Shown: one piece after another, positions 31,760 through 39,670 of the stretch | How positions within the stretch are numbered: the first letter of the stretch is position 1 | How the letters are laid out: each line of letters opens with the position of its first letter | Source of the DNA: an uncultured Actinoplanes sp. | GTDB lineage: Bacteria; Actinomycetota; Actinomycetes; Mycobacteriales; Micromonosporaceae | Length of the DNA stretch: 64,000 nucleotides | Reading direction: 5' to 3' | Assembly: GCF_934643405.1 (NCBI RefSeq) | Contig: NZ_CAKUCL010000006.1 | Span: forward strand, 1-64,000 | Translations under genes and position numbers: made by a program | Notes under the pieces: generated by a model | Databases searched by the model: none | What the model was told of the DNA's origin: nothing | What the model saw: the letters and a program-made list of their open reading frames with translations, nothing else

Positions 31760-32170
31760 TTAACCGGCGAGCAGTTGGACCGGGATGTTGCCGCGTGTGG
31801 CGTGGGAGTACGGGCATACCTGGTGGGTGGCCTGGATCAGTTCGCGGCCGGCTTCCCGGGGAAGATGGTCCGGCAGGTTCGTCCGCAGGGCCACTTCGAG
31901 ACGGAAGCCGCCCTGCCCGTTCGGGACGAGGCCGACCTCGGCGGTGACCGACATGCCGGAGACGTCGATCTTCTTCTTCTGTGCCACCAGCTGCATGGAG
32001 GTGGCGAAACAGGCGGCGTAGCCGGCCGCGAACAGCTGCTCGGGGTTGGTGCCGTCGCCGGTGCCGCCCAGTTCCTTCTGGCGCGCGAGCGTGACGTCCA
32101 GCTTGCCGTCCGAGCTGAAGGCGCGGCCGTCGCGGCCGGTGGCGGTCGCGACGGCGGTGTAGTGGTTCAT
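31760..32170 (-). CDS. Organic hydroperoxide resistance protein (Ohr/OsmC family)
   Basis: 136-residue thiol peroxidase of the Ohr group that reduces organic hydroperoxides. Catalytic cysteines are C54 in GYAACFATSM and C119 in VCPYSHATRGN; the conserved Arg near residue 13-16 and Glu44 in NPEQLFAAGY complete the active site. ATG at 32170 follows an AGGGCAGG-type ribosome-binding site; the frame from 32251 overlaps the AraC promoter region and adds 27 unusual residues. It diverges from an AraC regulator, which probably controls it in place of the usual OhrR. Confidence 0.93.
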   Translation of the reverse strand: MNHYTAVATATGRDGRAFSSDGKLDVTLARQKELGGTGDGTNPEQLFAAGYAACFATSMQLVAQKKKIDVSGMSVTAEVGLVPNGQGGFRLEVALRTNLPDHLPREAGRELIQATHQVCPYSHATRGNIPVQLLAG

Positions 32171-32309
32171 GTCCTGCCCTCGGTGATAGACGAATGGATC
32201 GGTTGACTGCATCGACCGTATGGACGCCAAGGACCGCTTTCCATGGCTCACGGTCTTCCTTCTATGTCTGATCGTCTCGCGCAGTCACATCAGGCAATAC
32301 GATCTGGAG

Positions 32310-33224
32310 ATGGATGTACTCAGTGACGCCATCCGCGTCATGCGCACGGGGCGCCCACATTCCGCCGAGATCCGCAAGCGTGTCCCGTGGGCGGTGCGGG
32401 CCGAGTCGTTCTCCGGAGCCGGCTTTCACGTTGTGCTGGAAGGGACGTGCTGGCTGATCCCGTCGAAGGGCGCGCCGATCCCGCTGGGTGCCGGTGATGT
32501 GGTGTGCCTGCCGCACGGCTGTGGGCACGCTTTGGCCGATAGCCTCTCCAGGCCACTGGCGGGCGCTCCCTCGGCCGCCCTGCCGGAGGTGGCGTCCAGC
32601 GCCGACGAAGGCGAGGGTGCGGCCACGATCTTGTTGTGCGGCGCCTACACGCTTGACCAGACCCGGCCGCATCCGCTGTTCCAGGAGTTGCCCGAGGTGA
32701 TACATCTGCCGGCTCGCCTCGGCCACCGCTCGCCGCTGCACGTTGCTGTGAACCTGCTCGGCGACGAGATCGCCAACCCCGATCACGGAACCGAAGCCGT
32801 CGTCTCGGCGCTGCTGGACATGATGCTGCTCTATATCCTGCGGGCCTGGCTCGCCAAGCAGACCGAAGGCGGTCCGTCGGCCGGATGGGCTGCGGCGCTG
32901 GACGATTCCGCGATCACCACGGCATTGCGCCACATCCATCAGGAACCTGCCCGGCAGTGGACGGTCGAAGCGCTGGGCGCGACGGCCGGGCTGTCGCGGG
33001 CGGCCTTCTCCCGCCGGTTCACCGCACTGGTCGGCAAACCGCCGCTCGGCTACCTGACCTGGTGGCGGATGACCCTGGCAGCGCGACTGCTGCGCGACAG
33101 CGGAAAATCGGTGCAGGCTATAGCCCAGGACGCCGGATACGGCTCGGAATTCGCCTTCGCCAAAGCGTTCAAACGGGAGCACGGCTTGGCGCCCGGCCAG
33201 TACCGCCGACAGTCCCGAAGGTAA
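32310..33224 (+). CDS. AraC-family transcriptional regulator
   Basis: About 304 residues. The N-terminal cupin-type ligand domain (AraC_binding/cupin_6) covers residues 1-190 with FHVVLEGTCWLIPSKGAPIP and LGAGDVVCLPHGCGHALADS. The C-terminal double helix-turn-helix is clear: QEPARQWTVEALGATAGLSR, AAFSRRFTALVGKPPLGYLT and SVQAIAQDAGYGSEFAFAKA, FKREHGLAPGQYRR. Start placed at ATG 32310, since the 30 upstream codons from 32220 are atypical and would cover the intergenic region with the divergent ohr gene. Likely acts on that promoter. Confidence 0.9.
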   Translation: MDVLSDAIRVMRTGRPHSAEIRKRVPWAVRAESFSGAGFHVVLEGTCWLIPSKGAPIPLGAGDVVCLPHGCGHALADSLSRPLAGAPSAALPEVASSADEGEGAATILLCGAYTLDQTRPHPLFQELPEVIHLPARLGHRSPLHVAVNLLGDEIANPDHGTEAVVSALLDMMLLYILRAWLAKQTEGGPSAGWAAALDDSAITTALRHIHQEPARQWTVEALGATAGLSRAAFSRRFTALVGKPPLGYLTWWRMTLAARLLRDSGKSVQAIAQDAGYGSEFAFAKAFKREHGLAPGQYRRQSRR

Positions 33225-33421
33225 TTCGATTCCGCCGGTCTCCGCGCGCGGATCGAGACGCAGGCGAGGTATCCGAACATGCCGGCGGTTGTCCACTTCG
33301 GACCGGTTCCCGGGTGCGCGCAGCCACAGCTACAGTCAGAGCCGCTGCGGTTCGTGCCGTGGCAGTCGAGCGCCTGCGGCGCCGTTTGCGCCGTGTCAAA
33401 CAGGTGGGGAGGGGTGCGCTC

Positions 33422-33667
33422 GTGACCCTGGTCGACCTCGACGAGCCCATGCCAGCGGCCTCGGACCCGGACGTGTGGGGCGGGTCGTCGAGCGATGAGG
33501 ACCGTGAGCATGCCCGCGTCGTCAGACCCGCGATGGCGTACAAGGCGATCGAAGCCGCGCGGCAGGGGTGGCGGACGGTCACCGCACCGCAGTCGGCCAC
33601 GGTGATCCGCGCCGGCGCCGTGTTCGCCGGGGGTCAGCTGGTCGAACGACCCGGGCACGCGGCATGA
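33422..33667 (+). CDS. Small hypothetical protein
   Basis: 81-residue product starting at GTG (VTLVDLDEPMPAASDPDVWG). A good GGGGAGG site lies 10 nt upstream. The middle EHARVVRPAMAYKAIEAARQ and the end TAPQSATVIRAGAVFAGGQL look like a folded small domain, with no family recognised. It overlaps the downstream GNAT gene by ATGA, the best evidence that it is real, and implies a joint function. The long open frame upstream of the GTG lies within the AraC gene in another frame and is ignored. Confidence 0.55.
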   Translation: MTLVDLDEPMPAASDPDVWGGSSSDEDREHARVVRPAMAYKAIEAARQGWRTVTAPQSATVIRAGAVFAGGQLVERPGHAA

Positions 33668-34116
33668 CCAGTATCGGCCTGCGGCCGGCCACCCACGCCG
33701 ACAGCGACCGCTGCTACCAGCTGCACCGGGCCGCGATGCGCGGTTATGTCGAGGCGATCTGGGGCTGGGACGAAGCCGACCAGCAGGCATTCCACCACCG
33801 CGGCTTCAACCCCGACCACACTCGGATCATCACGGTCGACGGTCACGACGCCGGGCTGCTGATTGTCGACTACCGACCCGACCAGATCTACCTCGGCCGC
33901 ATCGAGATCCACCCCGACTTCCAAGGCCACGGCATCGGCAGCCGGCTCATAGGCCGGCTGCTGCGCGAGGCCGCCGACCGTGGCCAAGCCGTGGAGCTGG
34001 ACGTCCTGACCGTCAACCACCGGGCCCACGCCCTCTACCAACGGCTCGGCTTCCACGAGACCCAACGCCACGGCCCGGACAACATCAAGATCCGGATGCG
34101 CGCTGAACCTCACTGA
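33664..34116 (+). CDS. GNAT-family N-acetyltransferase
   Basis: 150-residue single-domain GNAT. The acetyl-CoA loop is LGRIEIHPDFQGHGIGSRLI (Q-G-x-G-I-G), followed by GRLLREAADRGQAVELDVLT and NHRAHALYQRLGFHETQRHG, the usual ALYxRLGF motif. The N-terminus TSIGLRPATHADSDRCYQLH is standard. ATG at 33664 shares bases with the preceding small gene stop. Substrate unknown, small-molecule or antibiotic-type amines being common. Confidence 0.9.
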   Translation: MTSIGLRPATHADSDRCYQLHRAAMRGYVEAIWGWDEADQQAFHHRGFNPDHTRIITVDGHDAGLLIVDYRPDQIYLGRIEIHPDFQGHGIGSRLIGRLLREAADRGQAVELDVLTVNHRAHALYQRLGFHETQRHGPDNIKIRMRAEPH

Positions 34117-34132
34117 GTGTTTGAGGTGTTGA

Positions 34133-34295
34133 TCAGGTCCGGGTGAAGGTGCGGCGGAGTTGGCGCCGGGCGGGTTGACCGCGGGTGATCCGGCGGAGCA
34201 TGCGTTGATGGCGGCCCATCGGATGAGTGCGTCGGAGACCTGCGGGTGGCGTTCGTAGTCGCGGGCCAGTCGGCGGTGTGCGGCGAACACCGTCG
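34133..34295 (-). pseudogene. Frameshifted 3' fragment of an IS5-family transposase
   Basis: On the minus strand the end of an IS5-type transposase is readable in two frames: FAAHRRLARDYERHPQVSDA followed by LIRWAAINA, then after a one-base loss MLRRITRGQPARRQLRRTF. The RRLARDYERHP and IRWAAI...MLRRI blocks are hallmarks of actinobacterial IS5 transposases. The rest of the element, including the catalytic DDE part and terminal repeats, is missing, so this is an immobile relic. Confidence 0.75.
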
Positions 34296-34519
34296 GCAAG
34301 ACCGCCCCGCTCTGCGAGTCGAGACCCCGGCCGATGGCTCGGGCTCACGGCCTTGCGCCACCCGGGCCTCGACCGCAGCGCGGCGAGCGGTTTCTCCGTG
34401 ACGCCGGCGTCGCCGGCCGGCTCGGCGGCCCCGACGGTCGAGGCGCCGAGGCCGGTGGCGACCACCGCGGCGATGTCCAGCGGCGTCAAAATGCGCTGGG
34501 TCGGGGGCTGCGCACGCGG
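34296..34519. other. Residual DNA between IS relic and protease gene
   Basis: A short minus-strand frame (MTPLDIAAVVATGLGASTVG start at about 34489) could be the first 60 codons of a gene cut by the insertion element, as it reads straight into the IS relic. It has no recognisable domain. Taken with the relic, 34117-34519 is a 400-bp scar without an intact gene. Confidence 0.35.
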
Positions 34520-35323
34520 TCAGACGGTCAGTGGTCGTTGCAGGGTCAGGTCGTGGTCGGCGAACGCGCGGTAGCGGCGCAGCGCCAGGAACAGCCAGCC
34601 GAGGCTGATCACGGCGAGGATGATGAACGCCACCAGGCCCTGGAACGTGTCCCAGGCGGTGTGCAGGACGACCGCGCCGATGAAGGTGGCGATGAACTCG
34701 ACGACGTGCTTGCCGGTCGGGGTGGCGATCATCGCCCACAGCGCGCCGGCGGTCAGGCCGGTCCACGCGGTGTGCCCGGCCGGTGAGGTCAGCCCGCGCA
34801 CGAACAGCGTCTCCTCGACCGCGCCGATGTTGCCGTTCGACGAGATCAGTGCGGTGAACGCGTAGCCCATCGTCTCCAGCGCGGCGAAGCCCATGCCGGA
34901 GGCGACCCCGATGACCAGGCCGTCGGACGGCAGCCGGCGCTCGTGCCGGGCCATGATCGTGAAGAGGAGGATCACCGGGACGATCAGCTTGGCGCTCTCC
35001 TCGATGATCGCGACCAGGATCATCGGGAGCATCCCCAGACCGCGCAGCGTGTTGTATTCGAGGGTGCCGGCCACGACCGTACCGATCACGCCGCCGAAGA
35101 AGGCCGCGACGACCAACGCCGCACCCGGAACCTGCCAGCGCCCGGTGCGGGCCCGGGCGAAGGTGAGGAAGGCCAGGGGAACCACCGTCGCGCCCAGCAG
35201 GATCAGCGACGGGACGAAGTTGGGGTTCTGCGTGTGGATCAGAGTCCGCAGCACGATGACATAGAGAACCAGGCCGGTGATCAGGACACCGAGCCACGCC
35301 CACCGGCGAGAGCTGTCGCGCAT
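34520..35323 (-). CDS. PrsW-family intramembrane metalloprotease
   Basis: 267-residue polytopic membrane protein. The PrsW/CAAX-type catalytic marks are present: IIEESAKLIVPVILL (Glu-Glu), GMGFAALETMGYAF, SPAGHTAWTGLTAG and VVLHTAWDTFQG, together supplying Glu and His ligands for a metal inside the membrane. In Bacillus PrsW cleaves an anti-sigma factor; here the target is unknown, and no sigma or anti-sigma gene adjoins it. ATG at 35323. Around eight hydrophobic segments are visible. Confidence 0.88.
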   Translation of the reverse strand: MRDSSRRWAWLGVLITGLVLYVIVLRTLIHTQNPNFVPSLILLGATVVPLAFLTFARARTGRWQVPGAALVVAAFFGGVIGTVVAGTLEYNTLRGLGMLPMILVAIIEESAKLIVPVILLFTIMARHERRLPSDGLVIGVASGMGFAALETMGYAFTALISSNGNIGAVEETLFVRGLTSPAGHTAWTGLTAGALWAMIATPTGKHVVEFIATFIGAVVLHTAWDTFQGLVAFIILAVISLGWLFLALRRYRAFADHDLTLQRPLTV

Positions 35324-35383
35324 GGTCGAAGTCTTTGACCATTGCGCACTCTCGTCAATCCGTGACGAGGCCCACGCCGAGAG

Positions 35384-36679
35384 TCAGCCGAAGAGGCCGA
35401 GGTTCACGGCATCCGCGACGGCCCGCATGCCTCGGTCGTTCGGGTGCAGGTGATCGCCCGAGTCGACGTCTTCCCGGTAGCGCGCCGGGCCGTCCGGGTC
35501 ATGCGTCGCGCCGTCCTGGTCGATCACACCGTCGCAGCCGCTCGAACCGCTGCGGATGAAGGCGTTGATCTGGTCCCGTCCGCTCTGGCCGCGCTCGGTC
35601 CAGTAGTCGGCGCCCTCGAACGGCGTCAGCGTCGAGCAGTAGAACGCGATCCCGGCGGCGTGGGCGCGGCCGATCAGCTGCCGCATCGAATCGATCAACC
35701 GGGTGGCCGGGGGCGGGTCCGCGCCGCCGAGATCGTTCAGCGGATCGTCCGAGAAGATCACCCAGCGGACCCCGGGCTGGGCGAGAACGTCGCGGTCGAA
35801 GCGTTTCAGGGCGCTTTCGCCGTTGCTGTCCTTCATCAGCTCGTTGCCGCTGATGCCGGCATTGAGGACCCCGACCGTACGGCCCCCGCCGCTCAGCCGC
35901 CGCGACAGCAGGTCGGGCCAGCGGCCGTCGGTGCCGAACGTCGACCCGACGCCGTCGGTGATCGAGGCTCCGAGCGTCACGACCGCCCCGGTGGCCGCCG
36001 GGTTGAGCACGTCCACGCCGGTCAGGAACGAGTAGGAGGTGCTTCTGCGCGCGCCGCTGAGCCGGGCCGCGCCGCTCTGGTCCCCGGCGGCGACATAGTT
36101 GTTCCGGTTGGCGAAGACGTGCTGGGTGGCCGGCCCGGTGTCCTCCGGCAGGTAGAGACTGATCGTCAGGTCACCGTCGGCGGGCACCGCGAACGCGACC
36201 GGATCGCTGGTGATCGACCCGCCGGCCGGGATGCCGGCCGTGCCGGCGCCGCCGAAGGTCACCACCCGATCGGTACTTTTCCTGATCTTCCCGTCCCCGG
36301 CGTCCACGGCGACGTGCGCGCTGCCCACGGCGAGCGCCCCGGCGCCGTACAGATTGGTGATCCGCACCCGGACCTGCGAGCCGCCGACGCTGGTGTGGAC
36401 GATCTGTCGCAGGGTCTGGCGCCGGAAGACGGTTTCACCCGGCTGCATGGCCGCCGCCCAGGTCCCCACCCAGCCGCCCGTCTCATCACATTTTGTCCCC
36501 GCGCGGGAGGCGGTCGGAGAGCAGCCGGAGGCGGAGGAGGCGGCGGCGGGGGAGCCGGCGGCGGGCTCCGCAGCGGGTTCGCGGGTGGCGGAGCGGCGGG
36601 TCAGCATCAGGACGACCGTGCCGAGAACGACCAGAACGGCCAGCGCCGCCGCGAGTGTGACCTGTCTGCCCCGTGTCAT
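35384..36679 (-). CDS. Secreted SGNH/GDSL hydrolase
   Basis: 431-residue exported esterase or lipase-like protein. Residues 8-27 are a hydrophobic signal or anchor (VTLAAALAVLVVLGTVVLML), followed by an Ala/Ser/Pro-rich linker. The N-terminal beta domain (about 65-215) leads to an SGNH domain: block I VVTLGASITDG (Ser nucleophile, GASI instead of GDSL), block II NAGISGNEL, block III altered to SDDPLNDLGG with the Asn retained, block V SGDHLHPNDRGMRA with the Asp-x-x-His pair. Acts outside the cell, perhaps on acetylated sugars. ATG at 36679; the longer frame runs into the MFS gene. Confidence 0.88.
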   Translation of the reverse strand: MTRGRQVTLAAALAVLVVLGTVVLMLTRRSATREPAAEPAAGSPAAASSASGCSPTASRAGTKCDETGGWVGTWAAAMQPGETVFRRQTLRQIVHTSVGGSQVRVRITNLYGAGALAVGSAHVAVDAGDGKIRKSTDRVVTFGGAGTAGIPAGGSITSDPVAFAVPADGDLTISLYLPEDTGPATQHVFANRNNYVAAGDQSGAARLSGARRSTSYSFLTGVDVLNPAATGAVVTLGASITDGVGSTFGTDGRWPDLLSRRLSGGGRTVGVLNAGISGNELMKDSNGESALKRFDRDVLAQPGVRWVIFSDDPLNDLGGADPPPATRLIDSMRQLIGRAHAAGIAFYCSTLTPFEGADYWTERGQSGRDQINAFIRSGSSGCDGVIDQDGATHDPDGPARYREDVDSGDHLHPNDRGMRAVADAVNLGLFG

Positions 36680-36729
36680 TGGATCATGTGTACCCGGCGA
36701 TTCTGTGAAACGCCTGGTCAACGGCTTGA

Positions 36730-38061
36730 TCAATGGGCCACGGCCACCGCGGGGGCGGTCGTGTCGGCGGGGAGCTGCCGGGGGCGCACCACCAGCCACA
36801 GCACGACGTTCGCGGCGAGCATGCCGAGCACCACCACCGCGGCCATGGCGTTCGCACCGACACCGAACGCGCCGACCAGCGGAGCCGCGAGAGCGCCCAC
36901 GCCGAACTGGGTCGCGCCGAGCAGGGCCGCCGCGGTGCCGGCCGCCTCGCCGTGCCGGGACAGCGCCAATGCCGGCGCGTTCGGCATCGCCAGGCCGACC
37001 GTGGCCAGCGCCGCCCAGAGCGGGATCAGGATGCCGGCCAGGCCGCCGAACCCGGTCTGCGCGTCGGCCAGCAGCACACCGCCGGCGACCAGGCCGGCCA
37101 GCAGCGCCACGGCCAGGATGTGCTGCGGCGGGAAGCGGCGCAGCAACCGCACGTTGAGCTGGGTGGCCGCGATCAGTCCGACGGCCCCTCCGGCGAAGAC
37201 GTACGCGAACTGTTGCTCGCTCATCCCGAACTCCTCCTGGAAGACGAAGGAGGAGCCGCTCACGTAGGCGAACAGGGCCGCCATCGCCAGGCCGCCGACC
37301 AGGATCAGCCCGACGTAGACGCGATCGGTGAACAACCGGCCGTAGTCGCGGACCGTGCCGGCCACGCCGCCGCTGCGCCGCCGGTCCCGCGGCAGCGTCT
37401 CGGGCAGGGACAGCGCGGTCGCCGTCATGATCGCGACGCCGACCACGGTGAGCACCACGAAGACGCCGCGCCACGAGCTCCAGTTCAGCACCAGGCCGCC
37501 GATCGTCGGGGCCAGGATCGGCGCCACCCCGATGACCAGCATCAGGCGGGAGAGCAGCTTCGCGGCGGCCAGCCCGGAGAAGAGGTCACGCACCACGGCC
37601 ATGGCGACCACGGCGGCCGCGGCGGCGCCCAGGCCCTGCAGGACGCGCAGTGTGCCGAGGGTGGTGAGGTTCGGCGCGAGCACGCAGAGGACGGATGCCA
37701 GCACGTGCACGGCGACGCCGGCCAGTAGCGGGAGCCGCCGCCCGACCGCGTCGGAGAGCGGTCCGACCAGCAGCTGCCCGAGGCCCAGGCCGACCAGGGT
37801 GCCGGTCAGCGTGAGCTGCACGGCCGCCGCGCCTGCGTGCAGATCGACGGCGATCGTGGGCAGCGACGGCAGGTACATGTCGATGGTCAGCGGGCCGAGC
37901 GCGGAGAGGAAGCCGAGGACGAGGGCCATCCGCAGGCGGCGCGCCGCGGACAGCGGCTGCGCCGGAGCGGGGTCCCCGGGTAAGGAATCGATGGCGGGAA
38001 GGATGTCAGCTGTGGGGGCAGACTCGCGCACGAAGAAGCACAAGGGCCCCCGTGCCAGCAT
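36730..38061 (-). CDS. Bcr/CflA-type MFS drug exporter
   Basis: 443-residue transporter with about twelve helices. LTIDMYLPSLPTIAVDLHAG after helix 1 and LVGPLSDAVGRRLPLLAG (motif A) are diagnostic of the Bcr/CflA drug-resistance subfamily; GTLRVLQGLGAAAAAVVAMA and VVRDLF follow (motif C region). The first ~40 residues (MLARGPLCFFVRESAPTADI) are unusual and the start is uncertain; GTG 33 bp downstream is possible. Probably exports small hydrophobic compounds by proton antiport. Confidence 0.9.
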   Translation of the reverse strand: MLARGPLCFFVRESAPTADILPAIDSLPGDPAPAQPLSAARRLRMALVLGFLSALGPLTIDMYLPSLPTIAVDLHAGAAAVQLTLTGTLVGLGLGQLLVGPLSDAVGRRLPLLAGVAVHVLASVLCVLAPNLTTLGTLRVLQGLGAAAAAVVAMAVVRDLFSGLAAAKLLSRLMLVIGVAPILAPTIGGLVLNWSSWRGVFVVLTVVGVAIMTATALSLPETLPRDRRRSGGVAGTVRDYGRLFTDRVYVGLILVGGLAMAALFAYVSGSSFVFQEEFGMSEQQFAYVFAGGAVGLIAATQLNVRLLRRFPPQHILAVALLAGLVAGGVLLADAQTGFGGLAGILIPLWAALATVGLAMPNAPALALSRHGEAAGTAAALLGATQFGVGALAAPLVGAFGVGANAMAAVVVLGMLAANVVLWLVVRPRQLPADTTAPAVAVAH

Positions 38062-38082
38062 GATTCCGCAGCGTAATGGTGG

Positions 38083-38400
38083 TCACACGGAAAGTGCCGT
38101 GACCGACTCCATCAGCTTCCGGCCGGTGGCGACCTCGTACAGCCGCAGCTGGTAGGTGGCCTGGCGCATCGACACCTTGTCCGGTTCCGGGTCGGCGTAG
38201 CTGCACTTCTTCACCTCGGCGCCGGAGCTCACCAGGTCGACGCAGGCGACCAGCTGCACCTTGGCCGGGTCCCGCGGTAGTACCACTGGTCGCAGACGCG
38301 GGCGAGATCGTCGGCCCCGCGCACCGGGTGCGACAGGGCATGGGCGCCTGGGCCGGCGGCGGGCGAGAGGGGCGGCCCGACTTGCCCGCGGCACCTACGT
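38083..38400 (-). pseudogene. Frameshifted fragment of a small lineage-specific protein
   Basis: Minus-strand frames read HALSHPVRGADDLARVCDQW-YY and then, shifted by one base near 38280, PRDPAKVQLVACVDLVSSGA with KCSYADPEP and RQATYQLRLYEVATGRKLME. Restoring one C at the run (tactac-ccgcgg) joins them. The CDQWYY and VQLVACVD...LRLYEVATGRK blocks resemble a protein type I associate with Micromonosporaceae, which normally has further sequence between them, so an internal deletion is also likely. No intact start. Occupies the gap before the NAD kinase gene. Confidence 0.5.
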
Positions 38401-38489
38401 GTGCTCCGTCGCCTGTGCTCGCGGTCACGGCCCGGGTCGTGCAAGGCTGGTGACTTCCGTGGTCCGCGAGCGAGTGATGAGGACATGGC

Positions 38490-39659
38490 ATGGGCATGGT
38501 CAAGGTCGTCGGGTTGGTGCTGCATCCGCGGCGCGACTGCGGCGCGGCGATCGACGCGATCGTGTCCTGGGCGGCACGGCGCGGGGTGACCGTGCTGGGC
38601 CTCCACGACGAGATCACCCGGATCGACTGTGAGGCGGTCGCGGTCAGCCAGGAGGAGATGATCGAGCGGGCCGGCCTGCTGGTCAGCCTCGGCGGTGACG
38701 GCACCATGCTGCGCACGATGCGGCTGGTCGAGGGCCGCAAGACGCCGGTGCTCGGGGTCAACGTGGGCCGGCTGGGCTTCCTCGCCGAGGTGGACCTGCC
38801 GGACCTGCCGGAGGCGCTGTCCGCGATCGACGAGCACAAGTTCACCATCGAGCCGCGCACCGCCGTCCGCACGCTGCTGCCGGACGGCAGGGACGTCTCG
38901 GCGTTCAACGACATCGCTCTGGTCCGGGTGCCCGGCGACGGCCTGGCCGCGGTCGGCATCTCGGTCGAGAGCAAGAACTTCGTCAACTACGCGGCCGACG
39001 CGGTCATCGTGGCCACCCCCACCGGTTCGACGGCGTATTCGTTCTCGGCCGGCGGCCCGATCGTCTCACCCAACGTGGAGGGCCTGATCGTCACCGCCGC
39101 GGCCGCGCACTCCTCGTTCAACCGGCCGCTGATGCTGGCCCTGCAGGAGCGACTCGAACTCGACGTGCTGCCCACCAGCGGCCGACTCGCCATTGAGGTG
39201 GACGGCATCATCGAGGGCTACGCGGGCCCCGACGACCGGCTGACCATCGAACCGATCCCGGCCGCCGCCCAGGTGATCCGGCTCGGCAACACGTCGTTCT
39301 ACGAGCGGGCCCGCCGCAAGCTGCGGGTCGAGGGCAGCGCCCAGGTCGGCGTGCCCGACTCGTCCGAGGCGACCGTGGTCGACAGCTTCGAGCGCCAGCG
39401 CTACGAGGTGCTCATCGGCGGCGAGGTGGCCGGCGTGCTGCACTACCGCCGGTATCCCTCGCACATCGAGCTCATGCACACCGAGGTCGAACAGTCCTTC
39501 TCCGGCCGGGGGCTGGCCAGCCGGCTCGCCTCCGCGGCCCTGGACGACGCCCGCACCCGGGCGACCCCCGTCGTCGTCACCTGTCCCTTCGTCATCGGAT
39601 TCCTGGACCGCCACCCCGAGTACACCGACCTGCTGGCCGACCCCAACTCAACAAGCTGA
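38490..39659 (+). CDS. NAD kinase fused to a YjdJ-type GNAT domain
   Basis: Residues 1 to about 290 form an ATP-NAD kinase that makes NADP+: SLGGDGTMLR with the GGDGT motif, GVNVGRLGFLAEV, AFNDIALVR (NE/D motif), TPTGSTAYSFSAGGPIVSP and the beta-domain LAIEVDGI. Residues about 296-389 are a small GNAT-like domain of the YjdJ/GtnA type: FERQRYEVLIGGEVAGVLHY, HTEVEQSFSGRGLASRLASA, VVVTCPFVIGFLDRHPEY. Normal NAD kinases stop near 290. ATG at 38490. Followed after 11 bp by the receiver-flavoprotein gene, so it is part of a redox-signalling operon. Confidence 0.93.
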   Translation: MGMVKVVGLVLHPRRDCGAAIDAIVSWAARRGVTVLGLHDEITRIDCEAVAVSQEEMIERAGLLVSLGGDGTMLRTMRLVEGRKTPVLGVNVGRLGFLAEVDLPDLPEALSAIDEHKFTIEPRTAVRTLLPDGRDVSAFNDIALVRVPGDGLAAVGISVESKNFVNYAADAVIVATPTGSTAYSFSAGGPIVSPNVEGLIVTAAAAHSSFNRPLMLALQERLELDVLPTSGRLAIEVDGIIEGYAGPDDRLTIEPIPAAAQVIRLGNTSFYERARRKLRVEGSAQVGVPDSSEATVVDSFERQRYEVLIGGEVAGVLHYRRYPSHIELMHTEVEQSFSGRGLASRLASAALDDARTRATPVVVTCPFVIGFLDRHPEYTDLLADPNSTS

Positions 39660-39670
39660 GGTAAGAACCC

